DNA from: Candidatus Marinamargulisbacteria bacterium | Lineage (GTDB): Bacteria; Margulisbacteria; Marinamargulisbacteria; UBA817 | DNA: 64,000 nt | Assembly: GCA_023262965.1 (NCBI GenBank) | Contig: JALQXX010000001.1 | Location: forward strand, 28,497-92,496 | Direction of reading: 5' to 3' | Part shown: positions 53,346 through 63,700 of the stretch, piece by piece | Layout of the letters: every line of letters begins with the position of its first letter | Position numbering within the stretch: position 1 is the first letter of the stretch | Notes under the pieces: model-generated | Databases searched by the model: none | Told to the model about the DNA's origin: nothing | The model's input: the letters and a program-made list of their open reading frames with translations, nothing else | Made by a program: the position numbers and the translations under genes

Positions 53346-55538
53346 ATGGTGCTGAATCAATCCAAATCGTATGCGTATGATTCCCGAAAAATTCAACCGG
53401 GGGATGGTTTTATATGCTTGCCCAAAGGGGATGCGTATATTAACGATGCTTTGGCACGTGGTGCAACGGAGGTGGTTCGATTGGATCGCTTGGGTTTTGC
53501 TCAGGAAAGCCATCGGTACTATGGAGACCCCACCAAACAGGTGTGCTTGATTGGGGTTACGGGTACCAATGGGAAGACATCGGTGGCGCATTTTACGGCG
53601 CAATTGTTGCGGCAATCGGGGTATTCGGTATTGGTTATTGGAACCATGACGTCGGCCTTAACCACGCCAGAATCGTGGGATATTGCAAAGCAGATTCGAC
53701 ACCATGTGGATAATGGGGGTACGCATGTGGTAATGGAAGTATCATCGCATGGTATTGATCAAGGGCGTGTGTTGGAATGCGCGTTTGATGTCAAATGCTT
53801 GACCAATATTACCCATGATCATCTGGATTATCATAAGACCTTTGATGCTTATAAAGCCACTAAGATGCACTTTATGATCGATTACCCGGGCGTCGCAATT
53901 TATGCGGATGAGGTGCCGTTATTGGCGGAGAATTTGCCACAACTTATGGGGGCTTTTCATAAAAAAAATGTGGCAACGGCCATGGCTATATGTCGTATTT
54001 TGGGAATCAATGCCACGACCTTGAAGGCCGTTTTGCCCAAACTCACCGCGCCTGCGGGACGGTTTCAACCGGTGATTTTGGGGCAGCCCTTTCATATTAT
54101 TGTGGATTTTGCCCATACCCCGGATGCGTTGGCGGTTGTGCTAACCGATGCGTTGGCATTGGTGAATGGGCATCGGGAGCGGGTTCGGGTTGTATTTGGA
54201 TGTGGGGGGGATCGGGATACCCGTAAACGGTCAGAAATGGGGCGAATTGCGGGTGAATATGCCGATCATGTGTACCTAACATCGGACAATCCGCGATCGG
54301 AATCGCCGGAGGCCATTATTGCGGCGATTCAAACGGGGGTGTCGAGGCCCGGTGTCCAAGCCATTACAGATCGTCATTCGGCTATCGCGCGGGTGATTGC
54401 GGATGCGAACCCACGTGATATTGTGGTGATTGCGGGTAAAGGGCATGAAGCCTATCAAGTCATGCGCTGGTATCGCTATCAGAGTGATGATGTGGCCATA
54501 GCCACGTATGAAGTGATTCGCCAAAATCGGTATCATACATCGGTTACCTGGGTGATGGATGATTTGAAAACGCCTGCGGATGTGGTGTTTATAACAAAAA
54601 ATAAGTCGCAAGCATTGCCCTACGCACCGATTCCCTATTGTCAGGTGAAGCCAACACCGTCGCAGGGCCGTGTCCGGGATTATTTGGCCAAAATCAAAGG
54701 TCCTAAACTGTGTATATTGGAATCGGCAAATCGATTTTCGATGATGGGATGGTTGCACTATGTGTTGGGGCGTTTGGGCAGTGTAACCGTTGTGGACGGC
54801 ATGACCTTGCCGACAGTACCCCATCAATTGGCGCAGATGATGTTAATTGAACAAACGGTGAACCCGGTGATTATTCGATTGGACCCCAATCACCCGGGAT
54901 TCTTATCCCAGTGGGTATCGGTTATTCAGCCCGAGCATATTATTGTGGGTGACAATTATCACGCTAATGGGTATGTCGCGCCATCGGTTGTGACGGTGTT
55001 AAAAAATAAAGTGACAATGCGTGATTATGCGTGTCCATTATGGATTCACGATCGCATGGCCGATATCAACGATGCGCTTGGCGATTATGCGTATTTACGA
55101 TGTGTTAAGGCGCCGCATTGGGTGGATTATTGTGTGAGGCTCGCCCAACAATTAATGGTTGAGTTGGATAAATACCACAGCCCGCTTTCGGATATGTTTT
55201 ATGAATACAGTATGACCCGGCGGTGGCTGCAAAAAGTGCAGTGGTCGGATGGTTCTGTAACGGCATACGCCGCATTGGGTTCATCGGATGAATGGGCGAT
55301 GCACCAATATGTGGATTATATGAATCATGTATCAGCGACGGTGTATCACCATATTGCCACTTCGGAGGGGGATCGGTGGGCGCGGTATTTGCGGCAATGG
55401 TGCCGATCCACGGACCGCATTCAGGTGTATGATCCACCAACCGTGACGGCCTTCGCGAATACCGTGCAATCGCGCCCCGATGCCCTGCATGTCATATGGT
55501 GCCAGCATTTTTCGGACATGAACACATGGACTACGTAA
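53346..55538 (+). CDS. murE: MurE ligase fused to a degenerate MurF-like half
   Basis: Residues 1-395 are UDP-MurNAc-tripeptide synthetase: YDSRKIQPGDGFICL, P-loop GVTGTNGKTSVAHF (70-83), NITHDHLDYHKTFDAY, the DNPRSESP motif (314-321) that marks meso-diaminopimelate specificity, and IAGKGHEAYQ. Residues about 400-730 align by eye to MurF: LESANRFSMMGWLHYVLGRLG (458-478) falls where MurF has its P-loop TGSxGKTTTK, and DPNHPGFLSQWVSVIQPEHIIV (513-534) where MurF has EMGxNxPGEI and its following strand. The ATP-binding Gly, Lys and Thr are all lost in that half. The fusion sits in the usual murE-murF position before mraY. Confidence 0.88.
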   Translation: MVLNQSKSYAYDSRKIQPGDGFICLPKGDAYINDALARGATEVVRLDRLGFAQESHRYYGDPTKQVCLIGVTGTNGKTSVAHFTAQLLRQSGYSVLVIGTMTSALTTPESWDIAKQIRHHVDNGGTHVVMEVSSHGIDQGRVLECAFDVKCLTNITHDHLDYHKTFDAYKATKMHFMIDYPGVAIYADEVPLLAENLPQLMGAFHKKNVATAMAICRILGINATTLKAVLPKLTAPAGRFQPVILGQPFHIIVDFAHTPDALAVVLTDALALVNGHRERVRVVFGCGGDRDTRKRSEMGRIAGEYADHVYLTSDNPRSESPEAIIAAIQTGVSRPGVQAITDRHSAIARVIADANPRDIVVIAGKGHEAYQVMRWYRYQSDDVAIATYEVIRQNRYHTSVTWVMDDLKTPADVVFITKNKSQALPYAPIPYCQVKPTPSQGRVRDYLAKIKGPKLCILESANRFSMMGWLHYVLGRLGSVTVVDGMTLPTVPHQLAQMMLIEQTVNPVIIRLDPNHPGFLSQWVSVIQPEHIIVGDNYHANGYVAPSVVTVLKNKVTMRDYACPLWIHDRMADINDALGDYAYLRCVKAPHWVDYCVRLAQQLMVELDKYHSPLSDMFYEYSMTRRWLQKVQWSDGSVTAYAALGSSDEWAMHQYVDYMNHVSATVYHHIATSEGDRWARYLRQWCRSTDRIQVYDPPTVTAFANTVQSRPDALHVIWCQHFSDMNTWTT

Positions 55539-56431
55539 TTCCCCTGTTGTGGGTGCTGGGGATGGGAATAGCCTACCGAATGTTTATTCGATGGGCCCAT
55601 CGGCGGCAAATGAATCAAGTGATTTATGAGGACGCGCCTCAGCGCCATCATCAAAAAAGCGTTACCCCGACCATGGGGGGCGTGGTTATTTTGGGGAGCT
55701 TTGTGGTGGGAATGATTGGCGTCAACGCCTGGACACCGGTGACGGTATGGGTGGTGATGACAACGCTACTATTTGGGGGCATTGGCCTTATTGATGATGG
55801 GCTATCGTTGCGACGTAAGTCCAATAAGGGGATGTCGGCCAAACAAAAATTGGGCATGCAGGTGGGGGTTGCGGTGGTGGCTATGATTGCTTGGCACTAC
55901 GCTATTGCGCCCTTGATAGGGTGGCAATGGCTGCTATATGGGTTCTTGCTGGTAGGCGCCTCGAATGCGACCAACTTAACGGACGGCTTGGATGGGTTGT
56001 TGGGGTCGGTCATGCTGATAACCATGGGCGGGCTGTGGTGGGTGTGTCAGGCACAGGGATTGCCGGTGGAAGGGCGTATGGTGGTGGTAATGATGGTGTC
56101 ACTAGCCGTTTTTTTGGTATTTAATTGGCATCCGGCCCGATTGTTTATGGGTGATACGGGGTCGTTATTGTTGGGCGGTTTTTTTGCGGCAACGGCTGTG
56201 GCAACGGGTCAGTGGCCGATTATGATTGGTTTGGGGGCGATTTATATTGTGGAGACCCTGAGTGTTATGATTCAAGTGATCGGGTTTCGTTACACCCGAA
56301 AGCGGGTATTTTTGATGAGCCCGTTGCACCACCATTTTGAATTAATGGGGCTTTCGGAGCGTGTGATTGTGCTGCTGTTTGCGGCCTTTCATGGAGTATG
56401 TACATGGATTCAGTTAAGCCGATACCTGTAG
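55526..56431 (+). CDS. mraY: Phospho-MurNAc-pentapeptide transferase MraY
   Basis: MraY moves phospho-MurNAc-pentapeptide to undecaprenyl phosphate, making lipid I in the inner membrane. Multiple transmembrane helices are seen, with TPTMGGVVIL, IDDGLSLRRKSNKGMSAKQKLGMQ (Asp pair), NATNLTDGLDGL, FMGDTGSLLLGG and LMSPLHHHFELMGLSE. About 301 residues from the ATG at 55526, shorter than the usual ~360. It overlaps murE by 13 bases and murD by 28. Confidence 0.95.
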   Translation: MDYVIPLLWVLGMGIAYRMFIRWAHRRQMNQVIYEDAPQRHHQKSVTPTMGGVVILGSFVVGMIGVNAWTPVTVWVVMTTLLFGGIGLIDDGLSLRRKSNKGMSAKQKLGMQVGVAVVAMIAWHYAIAPLIGWQWLLYGFLLVGASNATNLTDGLDGLLGSVMLITMGGLWWVCQAQGLPVEGRMVVVMMVSLAVFLVFNWHPARLFMGDTGSLLLGGFFAATAVATGQWPIMIGLGAIYIVETLSVMIQVIGFRYTRKRVFLMSPLHHHFELMGLSERVIVLLFAAFHGVCTWIQLSRYL

Positions 56432-57567
56432 CCGTTTTGGGAGATGGGGTGACCGGTCAAGCGGTTTCGGCCTATCTGCGTCAATCAACGGCGTATGAAC
56501 AGGTGACCGTGGATGCGGCCCAATGGGTGGTGGTGAGTCCGGGCATTCCCCCGCGAAAATGGCCCAAAACCACGGCGGAGATACTATCGGATAATGAATT
56601 TGCGTACCGTATTTTGCATCAAAAAAACCCCAAGTTGGTGATGATTGGTGTGACTGGAACCAATGGAAAAACAACGGTGGTATCCGCATTGGCCCATGCC
56701 TTGGGTGTTCGGGCCTACGGGAATATTGGACGACCTTTGATACAGGACGTCGACACCATCGATGTGTCAAAACCCATTGTGATCGAACTGAGCAGCTATC
56801 AATTGGTTACCACAACCACCATGCGGTTTACCATTGGGGTGATTATGAACATTGAGCCGGATCATTATGATTGGCATGAATCGTACGAAAACTATCGCGA
56901 TGCCAAATGCCGGTTAAGCACGCTGTCGTCGGTGCTGTATGCCCCACAGGCGGTATGGTCGCATTGTGCGAAGGACCACTGTGAATGGGTGAATACCGAT
57001 GCCTTAACGCCGCAATGTCTGCCACCATTGACGGCTCGCCATGATCAGCATAATGCGGCATTGATTCAAGCCATTTTGCAGCGACTGGGGCAAGCGCCTG
57101 CGTATGTTCAACAGAAAATGGCCACATTTGAACGCCCCCCCTTTCGGTACGAGACGATTTTTTGTTCGGAGGACTTATGTATTATTAATGATTCCAAAGC
57201 CACCAATATGGCGGCAACAGAGGCGGCTTTGGCGAGTGTGGTTGGGGGGCCGGTATTGCTCATTTTATGCGGTCAAGCCAAATCCGATTATACGATGGAT
57301 TTTATGAATCGTGTAACCGAGCGATGTGACTGGGTGTATGCAGCGGGGGGATTATCACGCAATCGCCATCAGTTTCCGGTAAGCAGTCAGGGGGCTATTC
57401 AATTTTTTGATACGTTATACGATGCCACATGTGCGGCACTGATGCAATGTGTCAAGGGGATCATTTTATTCTCACCCTCAGCCGCAAGTTTTGACGAGTT
57501 TACGAATTATGAGGCCCGTGGAAAGGCGTTTACAACCTATGTTGACCACATTCAGACTATGGCGTAA
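56404..57567 (+). CDS. murD: UDP-N-acetylmuramoylalanine--D-glutamate ligase
   Basis: MurD adds D-Glu to UDP-MurNAc-L-Ala. Features are an N-terminal nucleotide-binding loop VAVLGDGVTGQAVSAYL, VVVSPGIPPRKWP, P-loop GVTGTNGKTTVVSAL near residue 83, LSSYQLVTTTTM, MNIEPDHYDWH and NDSKATNMAATEAAL. At about 387 residues it is shorter than typical 440-450; the N-terminal domain is trimmed. It overlaps mraY by 28 and ftsW by 29 bases. Confidence 0.93.
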   Translation: MDSVKPIPVAVLGDGVTGQAVSAYLRQSTAYEQVTVDAAQWVVVSPGIPPRKWPKTTAEILSDNEFAYRILHQKNPKLVMIGVTGTNGKTTVVSALAHALGVRAYGNIGRPLIQDVDTIDVSKPIVIELSSYQLVTTTTMRFTIGVIMNIEPDHYDWHESYENYRDAKCRLSTLSSVLYAPQAVWSHCAKDHCEWVNTDALTPQCLPPLTARHDQHNAALIQAILQRLGQAPAYVQQKMATFERPPFRYETIFCSEDLCIINDSKATNMAATEAALASVVGGPVLLILCGQAKSDYTMDFMNRVTERCDWVYAAGGLSRNRHQFPVSSQGAIQFFDTLYDATCAALMQCVKGIILFSPSAASFDEFTNYEARGKAFTTYVDHIQTMA

Positions 57568-58648
57568 GTGGGATGCCAAACTGCTGATCCCCGTCCTATT
57601 TATTGGGATTATGGGGTACATTATGATTTTTTCGACCACATCGTTTAAAGGACTGTCGGATTATAATGATGCGTATTATTTTATAAAGCGACATACCATT
57701 TATTTGATGGTTGGGTTGGTGGGATTTATGATTGCCAATAGTATTCCGATTCGGTTGTATCGGCGGTACAGTGTCTGGGGCTATATAATGGCGATTGGGT
57801 TATTGTTGTTGCTGTTTATTCCGGGGATTGGGACCACGATTGGCGGGGCTACCCGTTGGCTACGGTTGGGTACGATTCAATTTCAACCCGTGGAGATTGT
57901 CAAATTTTGGTGGGCGGTAGCGGTGAGTAAGGTGCTATCGAGCAAGCAGGCCCATCTGCAGTCGATTCAAATGGGGGTGGTGCCGGTGGTGATTGTTATG
58001 ACGGTGCCCATTGCGTGTTTAATGATGCAACCCGATTTGGGAAATGCCATTTTAACATTGATGGTTGGGGTTGTGGTTTTGCTGATTTCTACAATGCCGG
58101 TTCGGCTATTGGTTGGTGCCATACTGATAGCGATTGCGAGTGTGGTGGTATCCATTATTAAATACCCTTATCAATTAACACGAATTGAGTCGTTCATGAA
58201 TCCATGGAAGGACCCTTTGGGGGCCAACTACCACGTGATTCAATCCTTTACGGCCATTGGTTCGGGGGGGATTTCGGGGTTTGGTATTGGGGAATCGCGA
58301 TTAAAGTATTTTTATTTACCCTTGCATTATTCCGATTTTATATTTTCGATTTTGTGTGAAGAAGGGGGTATTGTATTGGCAATATTGGTGATATTGGCAT
58401 TTTTATTAATGGGGGTTCGGGGGATTTCGATTGCGCGACAGCAAGTACGGTATTCGTTTTCCCAATTTTTGGCGGCGAGTTTAACCTTTTTTTTGGTGTT
58501 TCAGGCCATGATCAATATATGCGTTGTGATTGGGTTGTTTCCGGTAACCGGGATTCCGCTGACATTTATTAGTTATGGGGGGACATCGTTAATTGCCTCG
58601 TTATTTTGTTTGGGGGTGCTTCATCGCGTGAGTGTGGAGACGCCATGA
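57539..58648 (+). CDS. ftsW: FtsW/RodA-family peptidoglycan glycosyltransferase
   Basis: This 369-residue SEDS protein has about ten transmembrane helices. Conserved parts are GGATRWLRLGTIQFQPVEIVKFWWA, GSGGISGFGIGESRLKYFYLP with HYSDFIFSILCEEGG containing the likely catalytic Asp, and FPVTGIPLTFISYGGTSLIASL. SEDS proteins polymerise lipid II with a class B penicillin-binding protein. Position between murD and murG favours FtsW over RodA. Start ATG at 57539; the stop overlaps murG (ATGA). Confidence 0.92.
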   Translation: MLTTFRLWRKWDAKLLIPVLFIGIMGYIMIFSTTSFKGLSDYNDAYYFIKRHTIYLMVGLVGFMIANSIPIRLYRRYSVWGYIMAIGLLLLLFIPGIGTTIGGATRWLRLGTIQFQPVEIVKFWWAVAVSKVLSSKQAHLQSIQMGVVPVVIVMTVPIACLMMQPDLGNAILTLMVGVVVLLISTMPVRLLVGAILIAIASVVVSIIKYPYQLTRIESFMNPWKDPLGANYHVIQSFTAIGSGGISGFGIGESRLKYFYLPLHYSDFIFSILCEEGGIVLAILVILAFLLMGVRGISIARQQVRYSFSQFLAASLTFFLVFQAMINICVVIGLFPVTGIPLTFISYGGTSLIASLFCLGVLHRVSVETP

Positions 58649-59658
58649 TTTTGGTAGCGGCCGGAGCAACTGGGGGGCACCTGTACCCGGCCCTTGCGCT
58701 TATGGCGGCCCTGAATGAATCGGCCGTGTTTATGGTGCCACGGGAGTACCCTGCCCGTGACATTATCGCCCCTTACGGCCACACGGTTCATGTGGTACCG
58801 ATGTCGGTTCGGCGGTGGTATGCGGGTATTGGTCAGGTATGGCGCGTGATACGGATCATGCGGGGCTGCAATCCCCGGTTGATTGTGTTGATGGGGGGCG
58901 GCATTTGTGTGCCTGTGGCGTGGCTGGGGCGATTGTTGGGGTATCCCATGATTGCGTTTGAGCCCAATACCATTCCGGGTCGGGCGATTCGATGGATCCA
59001 GCGCGTGGTACCGGCAATGATTACGATGTTTCCTCAAACGGCATCGCGGTTACCCGCCACAACCGTTCACTGTTTGGGCAATCCCATTGTTCAGGACTAT
59101 CCGCCAGATCCCCGTGTTGAGGCATTACCCCCGTTAACGGGCCCCGTTTTGGTGGTTATAGGGGGGTCTCAGGGGGCGATGGCCCTCAATACGCTGATTC
59201 ACACCCATCGCCAAGTGCTCATGGCCGCGACCATTCATGTGATTCATGTGTGGGGGCAGCGGCATTTTGATCGTATGGCCCCCGTGGCTGAGATGGATCC
59301 TCAAACACAGGCGTATTACCTGCCGTTACCCTATGTTACCGATATGGTCGCGCTTTACAAGCGCGCTACCCATGTATTGTGCCGATCGGGGGCGACGACT
59401 ATTGCGGAGTTGTGGTCCAATGGGTTACCCAGTTTGCTCGTGCCCTTTCCCTACGCCACGGATGACCATCAACGGCATAATGCAATGGCATTTGTGGCAT
59501 CGGTGGGCAACGCGGATTGGGTGGATGAATCGGATTTAACCATTGCGGGCATTCAGGCATTTGTTGAGGGGGCGCGTTTTAAACCCCAGCTACCGCAGTA
59601 TCCGGCAGCGGCGGTTCGAGAATCCATTTGTGGATTTATGCAAAGGTACTTACAATAG
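58645..59658 (+). CDS. murG: UDP-GlcNAc--lipid I GlcNAc-transferase MurG
   Basis: MurG makes lipid II on the inner face of the membrane. Of 337 residues, the N-terminal glycine loop is AAGATGGHLYPALALMAAL, the acceptor side has GGGICVPVAWLGRLLGYPMIAFEPN, and the donor-binding part has VVIGGSQGAMALNTLI and SGATTIAELWSNGLPSLLVPFPYATDDHQ. The ATG at 58645 overlaps the ftsW stop by four bases with a GTGGAGA site upstream. Confidence 0.94.
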   Translation: MILVAAGATGGHLYPALALMAALNESAVFMVPREYPARDIIAPYGHTVHVVPMSVRRWYAGIGQVWRVIRIMRGCNPRLIVLMGGGICVPVAWLGRLLGYPMIAFEPNTIPGRAIRWIQRVVPAMITMFPQTASRLPATTVHCLGNPIVQDYPPDPRVEALPPLTGPVLVVIGGSQGAMALNTLIHTHRQVLMAATIHVIHVWGQRHFDRMAPVAEMDPQTQAYYLPLPYVTDMVALYKRATHVLCRSGATTIAELWSNGLPSLLVPFPYATDDHQRHNAMAFVASVGNADWVDESDLTIAGIQAFVEGARFKPQLPQYPAAAVRESICGFMQRYLQ

Positions 59659-59662
59659 GGGT

Positions 59663-60616
59663 ATGATACGCGCAGGTGTTATTGGATTGGGAAATATGGG
59701 GCGTCACCATGCCCGGGCCTATTCGCAAATACCGGAGGCCACGTTGGTAGCGGTTTGCGATATGGATTCAGAGCGGTTGGCGGCCTGTCACCGCGAGCCG
59801 GATACAGTGGCGTATACCACGGTAGATGATATGTTGGAACAGGCGAATCTGGATGTGGTGAATATTTGCTTACCAACACGGTACCATTATGATGTTGCCA
59901 AACGCTGTTTGGCGCGTGGGATTCACACCTTAATTGAAAAGCCCATTACCCAAACCGTGGCGCAGGCCAATGACCTGATTGCCTTGGCCCAAGATCGCGG
60001 GGTTTGGTTAACGGTTGGTCATATTGAACGATTCAATCCCGCGATTGATTGCGTTACAACGGCCATTCGGTCTGGCCAGTTGGGAAGGATTCAATCCATT
60101 ATTTGTCAGCGCTACGGGCCGTTTCCGCCGCAGATTACGGATTCGGATGTGTTGGTGGATGTGGCCGTCCATGATATTGATATTGCCGCGCATATTATTC
60201 AAGGGCCAATCGTATCCCAGCGGGTGCATACCCAGTCCATTCATGCCCGGGATCGAGCAGATTTTGGGCATATTCACTTGGTATTTGAGCCCGATGTGTC
60301 GGTGACCATTGTGGTGAGTTGGGCCGTCCCATTTAAAAAACGGTGTATGGAGATTATCGGCTCGAAAGGGGTCGCCTATGTGGATTGTTTGACTCAGACG
60401 GTGACACTGTGGCCGGTTGAGGCATCGGTAACGGCGGGTGGTGTGATCATGCCCATCCAAGAATCCGTGACCCTGCCCGTTTTGCCTGGCGAGCCCATTG
60501 TGTTGGAATGTCAGGCCTTTATTGCCAGTGTTCAGCACAATCGCCCGCCGGTTGTGTCGCCGGTAGCCGCAACACAGGCCTTGGCGGTGGCGTTAATGGG
60601 GCGCGAAGGGGCTTAA
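59663..60616 (+). CDS. Gfo/Idh/MocA oxidoreductase, UDP-GlcNAc 3-dehydrogenase (GnnA)-like
   Basis: The 317 residues begin with a Rossmann loop VIGLGNMGRHHARAYSQIPEA and contain HTLIEKPITQTVAQANDLIALA, GHIERFNPAID, RYGPFPPQITDSDVLVDVAVHDIDIAAHI, with the EKP lysine and the HD pair of the family. The GHIERFNPA and VHDIDI stretches resemble GnnA, which oxidises UDP-GlcNAc C3 on the way to diamino-sugar lipid A. No gnnB or lpx gene is in the window, so that role is tentative. It is the last gene of the mur operon, four bases after murG. Confidence 0.8.
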   Translation: MIRAGVIGLGNMGRHHARAYSQIPEATLVAVCDMDSERLAACHREPDTVAYTTVDDMLEQANLDVVNICLPTRYHYDVAKRCLARGIHTLIEKPITQTVAQANDLIALAQDRGVWLTVGHIERFNPAIDCVTTAIRSGQLGRIQSIICQRYGPFPPQITDSDVLVDVAVHDIDIAAHIIQGPIVSQRVHTQSIHARDRADFGHIHLVFEPDVSVTIVVSWAVPFKKRCMEIIGSKGVAYVDCLTQTVTLWPVEASVTAGGVIMPIQESVTLPVLPGEPIVLECQAFIASVQHNRPPVVSPVAATQALAVALMGREGA

Positions 60617-60633
60617 AAAGCCTTATTTTTTTT
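60610..60633 (+). terminator. Intrinsic terminator of the mur cluster
   Basis: GGCTT (60610-60614) pairs with AAGCC (60618-60622) around AAA, followed by TT-A and eight T. The hairpin starts inside the last codons and stop of the dehydrogenase gene, so transcription of the mur operon should end here. Confidence 0.7.
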
Positions 60634-60715
60634 ATAATTTTTTATATTTATAGCCTTAACGATGGCTTGTTATTAAACTGTACGTATTCTTTATTTTTTT
60701 ACGTTTGTGGCGTAT

Positions 60716-60721
60716 TATAAT
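60716..60721 (+). promoter_or_regulatory. Candidate -10 box for the ankyrin/TIR/armadillo gene
   Basis: A perfect TATAAT at 60716-60721 lies 44 bases before the ATG at 60766, in a 150-base AT-rich gap after the terminator. The upstream -35 region is only a T-rich stretch, with no good hexamer at 16-18 bases. An AAGGAG site (60754-60759) precedes the ATG. Confidence 0.45.
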
Positions 60722-60765
60722 TAGCCTGCGTTTATAGCAGAAACCATTTTGTTAAGGAGTTTATT

Positions 60766-63700
60766 ATGAGTAATGTATCGTTTCCATCAAGAGGTGTGTC
60801 CCCATCAAGAGCCGCATCCCAAACCAGTGGCCGTAGTGGCGGGAGTTTGGTTAGTCGGCCAGGATCCAACAGTGGAGGTGGCTCGATAGGTAGTTGGGCG
60901 GCAGCCAGTTCGAATGTATCGCAGGTCAATGGAGAATCATTTCTGGATGCAGTTCAACATCGCGATTTAGATGTTGTTATAAGAGAATTGTGTATTTTAG
61001 TAAAAAATCAAGTTGATTTGGTAGGTATTAAAGATGATCATGGTAATAATGCGTTGCATTTGGCTGTTTTACGTGCAAACAGAGATAAAACACCTGATAT
61101 ATTATTTTCATTAATTGATAAAATAAAATATTTGTATAGTCATCAAAATGATGCCGGAAAAACCCCCGGTGAGGTGGCAGAGGCATTGCCGGATTCAGAC
61201 ATTAAATCAGAGATTTTGAGACAATTAGAGGGTGCTCATTCGTCGGACAATCATGGGTATGATGTGGGTGATTCTGTGTCACAGGTAACGTCTGGAACCG
61301 TGTCAGAGGCGGTTACGAGTATGATAGAAAAGCGTGTTAAAGCGATTAAAAAAGGAAAGGAAACACGTCAGCAATTGATTGATGACACATTGGTCACGAA
61401 CGCACAATTTCGTAATGCTGAATACAGCACAGTAATCCAAGCCATATCGGAAAAATTAGATGGTTTGCGCCTAAAAAATTCAAGTGATTTAAAAGAAAAG
61501 CATCGCGAATTGCAGCGTAAAATCAATAGTCGAGATCTATGGGGAAAGACGTTGGATGCGTTGAAAGGTGCGTTTAAGGATGTGTGGGGAGATACTACCC
61601 CCAGCGTTTTTATTAGCTATGCCTGGGAGGAATCGGAAGAGCGAAATTGGGTGCAGAATGTATTGGCACCGGATTTGAAGCGGTTGGGATTAGAGGTTAT
61701 TTTGGATGTGCGCAATATGGGGGCGGGAGTGAGGGTTGCCGATTTTGAAAGGCAGTTGCTGAGCACAACGTTTGTGCTGGTGGTGTGCACGCCAAACTAT
61801 AACAATCGGTATGTTAATAAGACTGACTCGGGCGTGTATCAAGAAATGGTTTTCATAAAGGAGCGATTGCAATCGACTTCTACGGGGGTTATTGCGCTGT
61901 TGCGCGCAGGAGACTTTAGTGACGATCCAGCCAATCGTGAAAAAAAAGCGGCTATACCCGATGCTATTTTATATGCTCACCTGAGTTCTGTGCCTCAAGG
62001 TGGTCATTCAGATCCACGATTGATAATGGATGTACGTAATGATAGATTTACCCCCAATAACACCTATGAAAATCGATACACGCATAAAATGCTGCATATT
62101 TTGACCAAAGATTTTTACGGACTGCGCAGAGGTGGAGATGAGGAAAGCAGGTGGGACGATACGTTGGATAGGATATCTGCTGATTATTATAAAAAACTGG
62201 GTGATATTATTCGTTTATCGGATTCGGTATTGGATGCCCAAATAGATGCCCGTTCGGAATGTTATGAGCATATGATACGAACTGACGATGAGAAACGCAA
62301 TTTAGGGGAGAAATTGGTAGAGGCGTGTAACGATAAAGAATGGCATATGGCGCGATTGTTGATTGAAGAAAATGCATCGGTTAATGAGAGGGCTTCGTCT
62401 GGAAATGGGTGCACGCCATTGCACTTTGCTGTTGAAAGGGGGCAGACTCGATTGGTGCGTGCGTTGGTGGCGAATAATGCGGATCCGTTGGTATGTGATG
62501 CAGGTCCCGATGCAAAAACGCCGATAGATTTAGCGATTACTGGTAATCATAATGTTTTGAAAGAAATAATGATGCATCGTGTTGTATTGTCAATTTTAGA
62601 TAACGTTTCATTACCTGAATCACCTAAGCCTGATGAGGCAGATGATTTGAAAGAGAGCCCTGACGCTAATGCTTTGCATGACGTGGCGCATTTAGATAAA
62701 AATAGCATTGAGTCATGCATGGAATGGCTACATCAAGATTCGGATGATCAAAAAGAAGATGCTGTTGTGGCAATGATGCATTTGGCAAAAGATAGTGATG
62801 ATCATTGCAAAATGATTGTTGAATTGGGTGGGATTTCACCATTAATTGGGTTATTAGGAACTGGAACGGATTTGGGGAAGGAGTCGGCGGTGACTATTTT
62901 GCAGATTTTGGCAAAAGATTTAGCAAATCAAGCAATGGTTTTGGAGTTGGATGGATTAAATCCTTTAATCGGTTTAGCCGAAACAGGTTCGGATCCTGTA
63001 AAAGAGATGGTTATGGGTATGTTGGATGGCCTGGGCATAAATGATGGTAATAGGCAAACGATACATTCATTAAATGGTCTTGAACAATGGGTTCGTCTCC
63101 TGCAAATCGGAAATCTTGGAAAACGAAGTGCTGTAGTGCGAGCAGTGCATAATTTGGCTAGCCATGAAGGCAATCGCGCTAACCTTACAGGAAGTATACC
63201 GGCACTAATTCATATGTTGGAAGACGGTCAGAATAGCGAAAAAAGGGAAGCGGCAGATGCATTAAGAAATTTGGCTTTCAATTCGGATAATAGAACAGAG
63301 ATTTCCCGATATGATGGCATACCATTATTGATTCGTTTGTTAAAACAGGGTGGGGATGATGAAAGAGCGGCGGCAGCTGATACATTACGCGTTTTGGCGA
63401 GAGATTTAGATAATGTGTCATTAATTGTTAGGGAGGATGGTGTTAGATGGCTAATAGATCTTTTAAAGAAGGGTACGCTGGGCGGAAAAGAGGCGGCGGC
63501 GGGAGCCTTGAGGAATCTGGCGGTGAATGCTGGGAATCAAGAAATAATCGCAGCTGCGGGCGGAATTGCCCCCCTTATCGCGTTGGTGAGGGAGGGAACC
63601 CGGGACGGAAAAAAGGCCGCTTCGAATATATTGAAAAAGTGGGGGATACGAAATTCTTCGGACAATAATTATATATTGAACATAAAAAAAATTGCAAATT

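Noticed and set aside
53900-54830. Long minus-strand open frames inside murE, including a 183-codon one at 54276-54827
   Set aside because: They lie antisense to a clearly functional Mur ligase in G-rich sequence, where antisense frames lack stops by composition. Their translations are rich in His, Arg and Pro and match nothing.
63447-63668. A 73-codon plus-strand frame within the armadillo repeats
   Set aside because: It is an out-of-frame reading of the repeat DNA; the main frame continues unbroken and shows the armadillo pattern.
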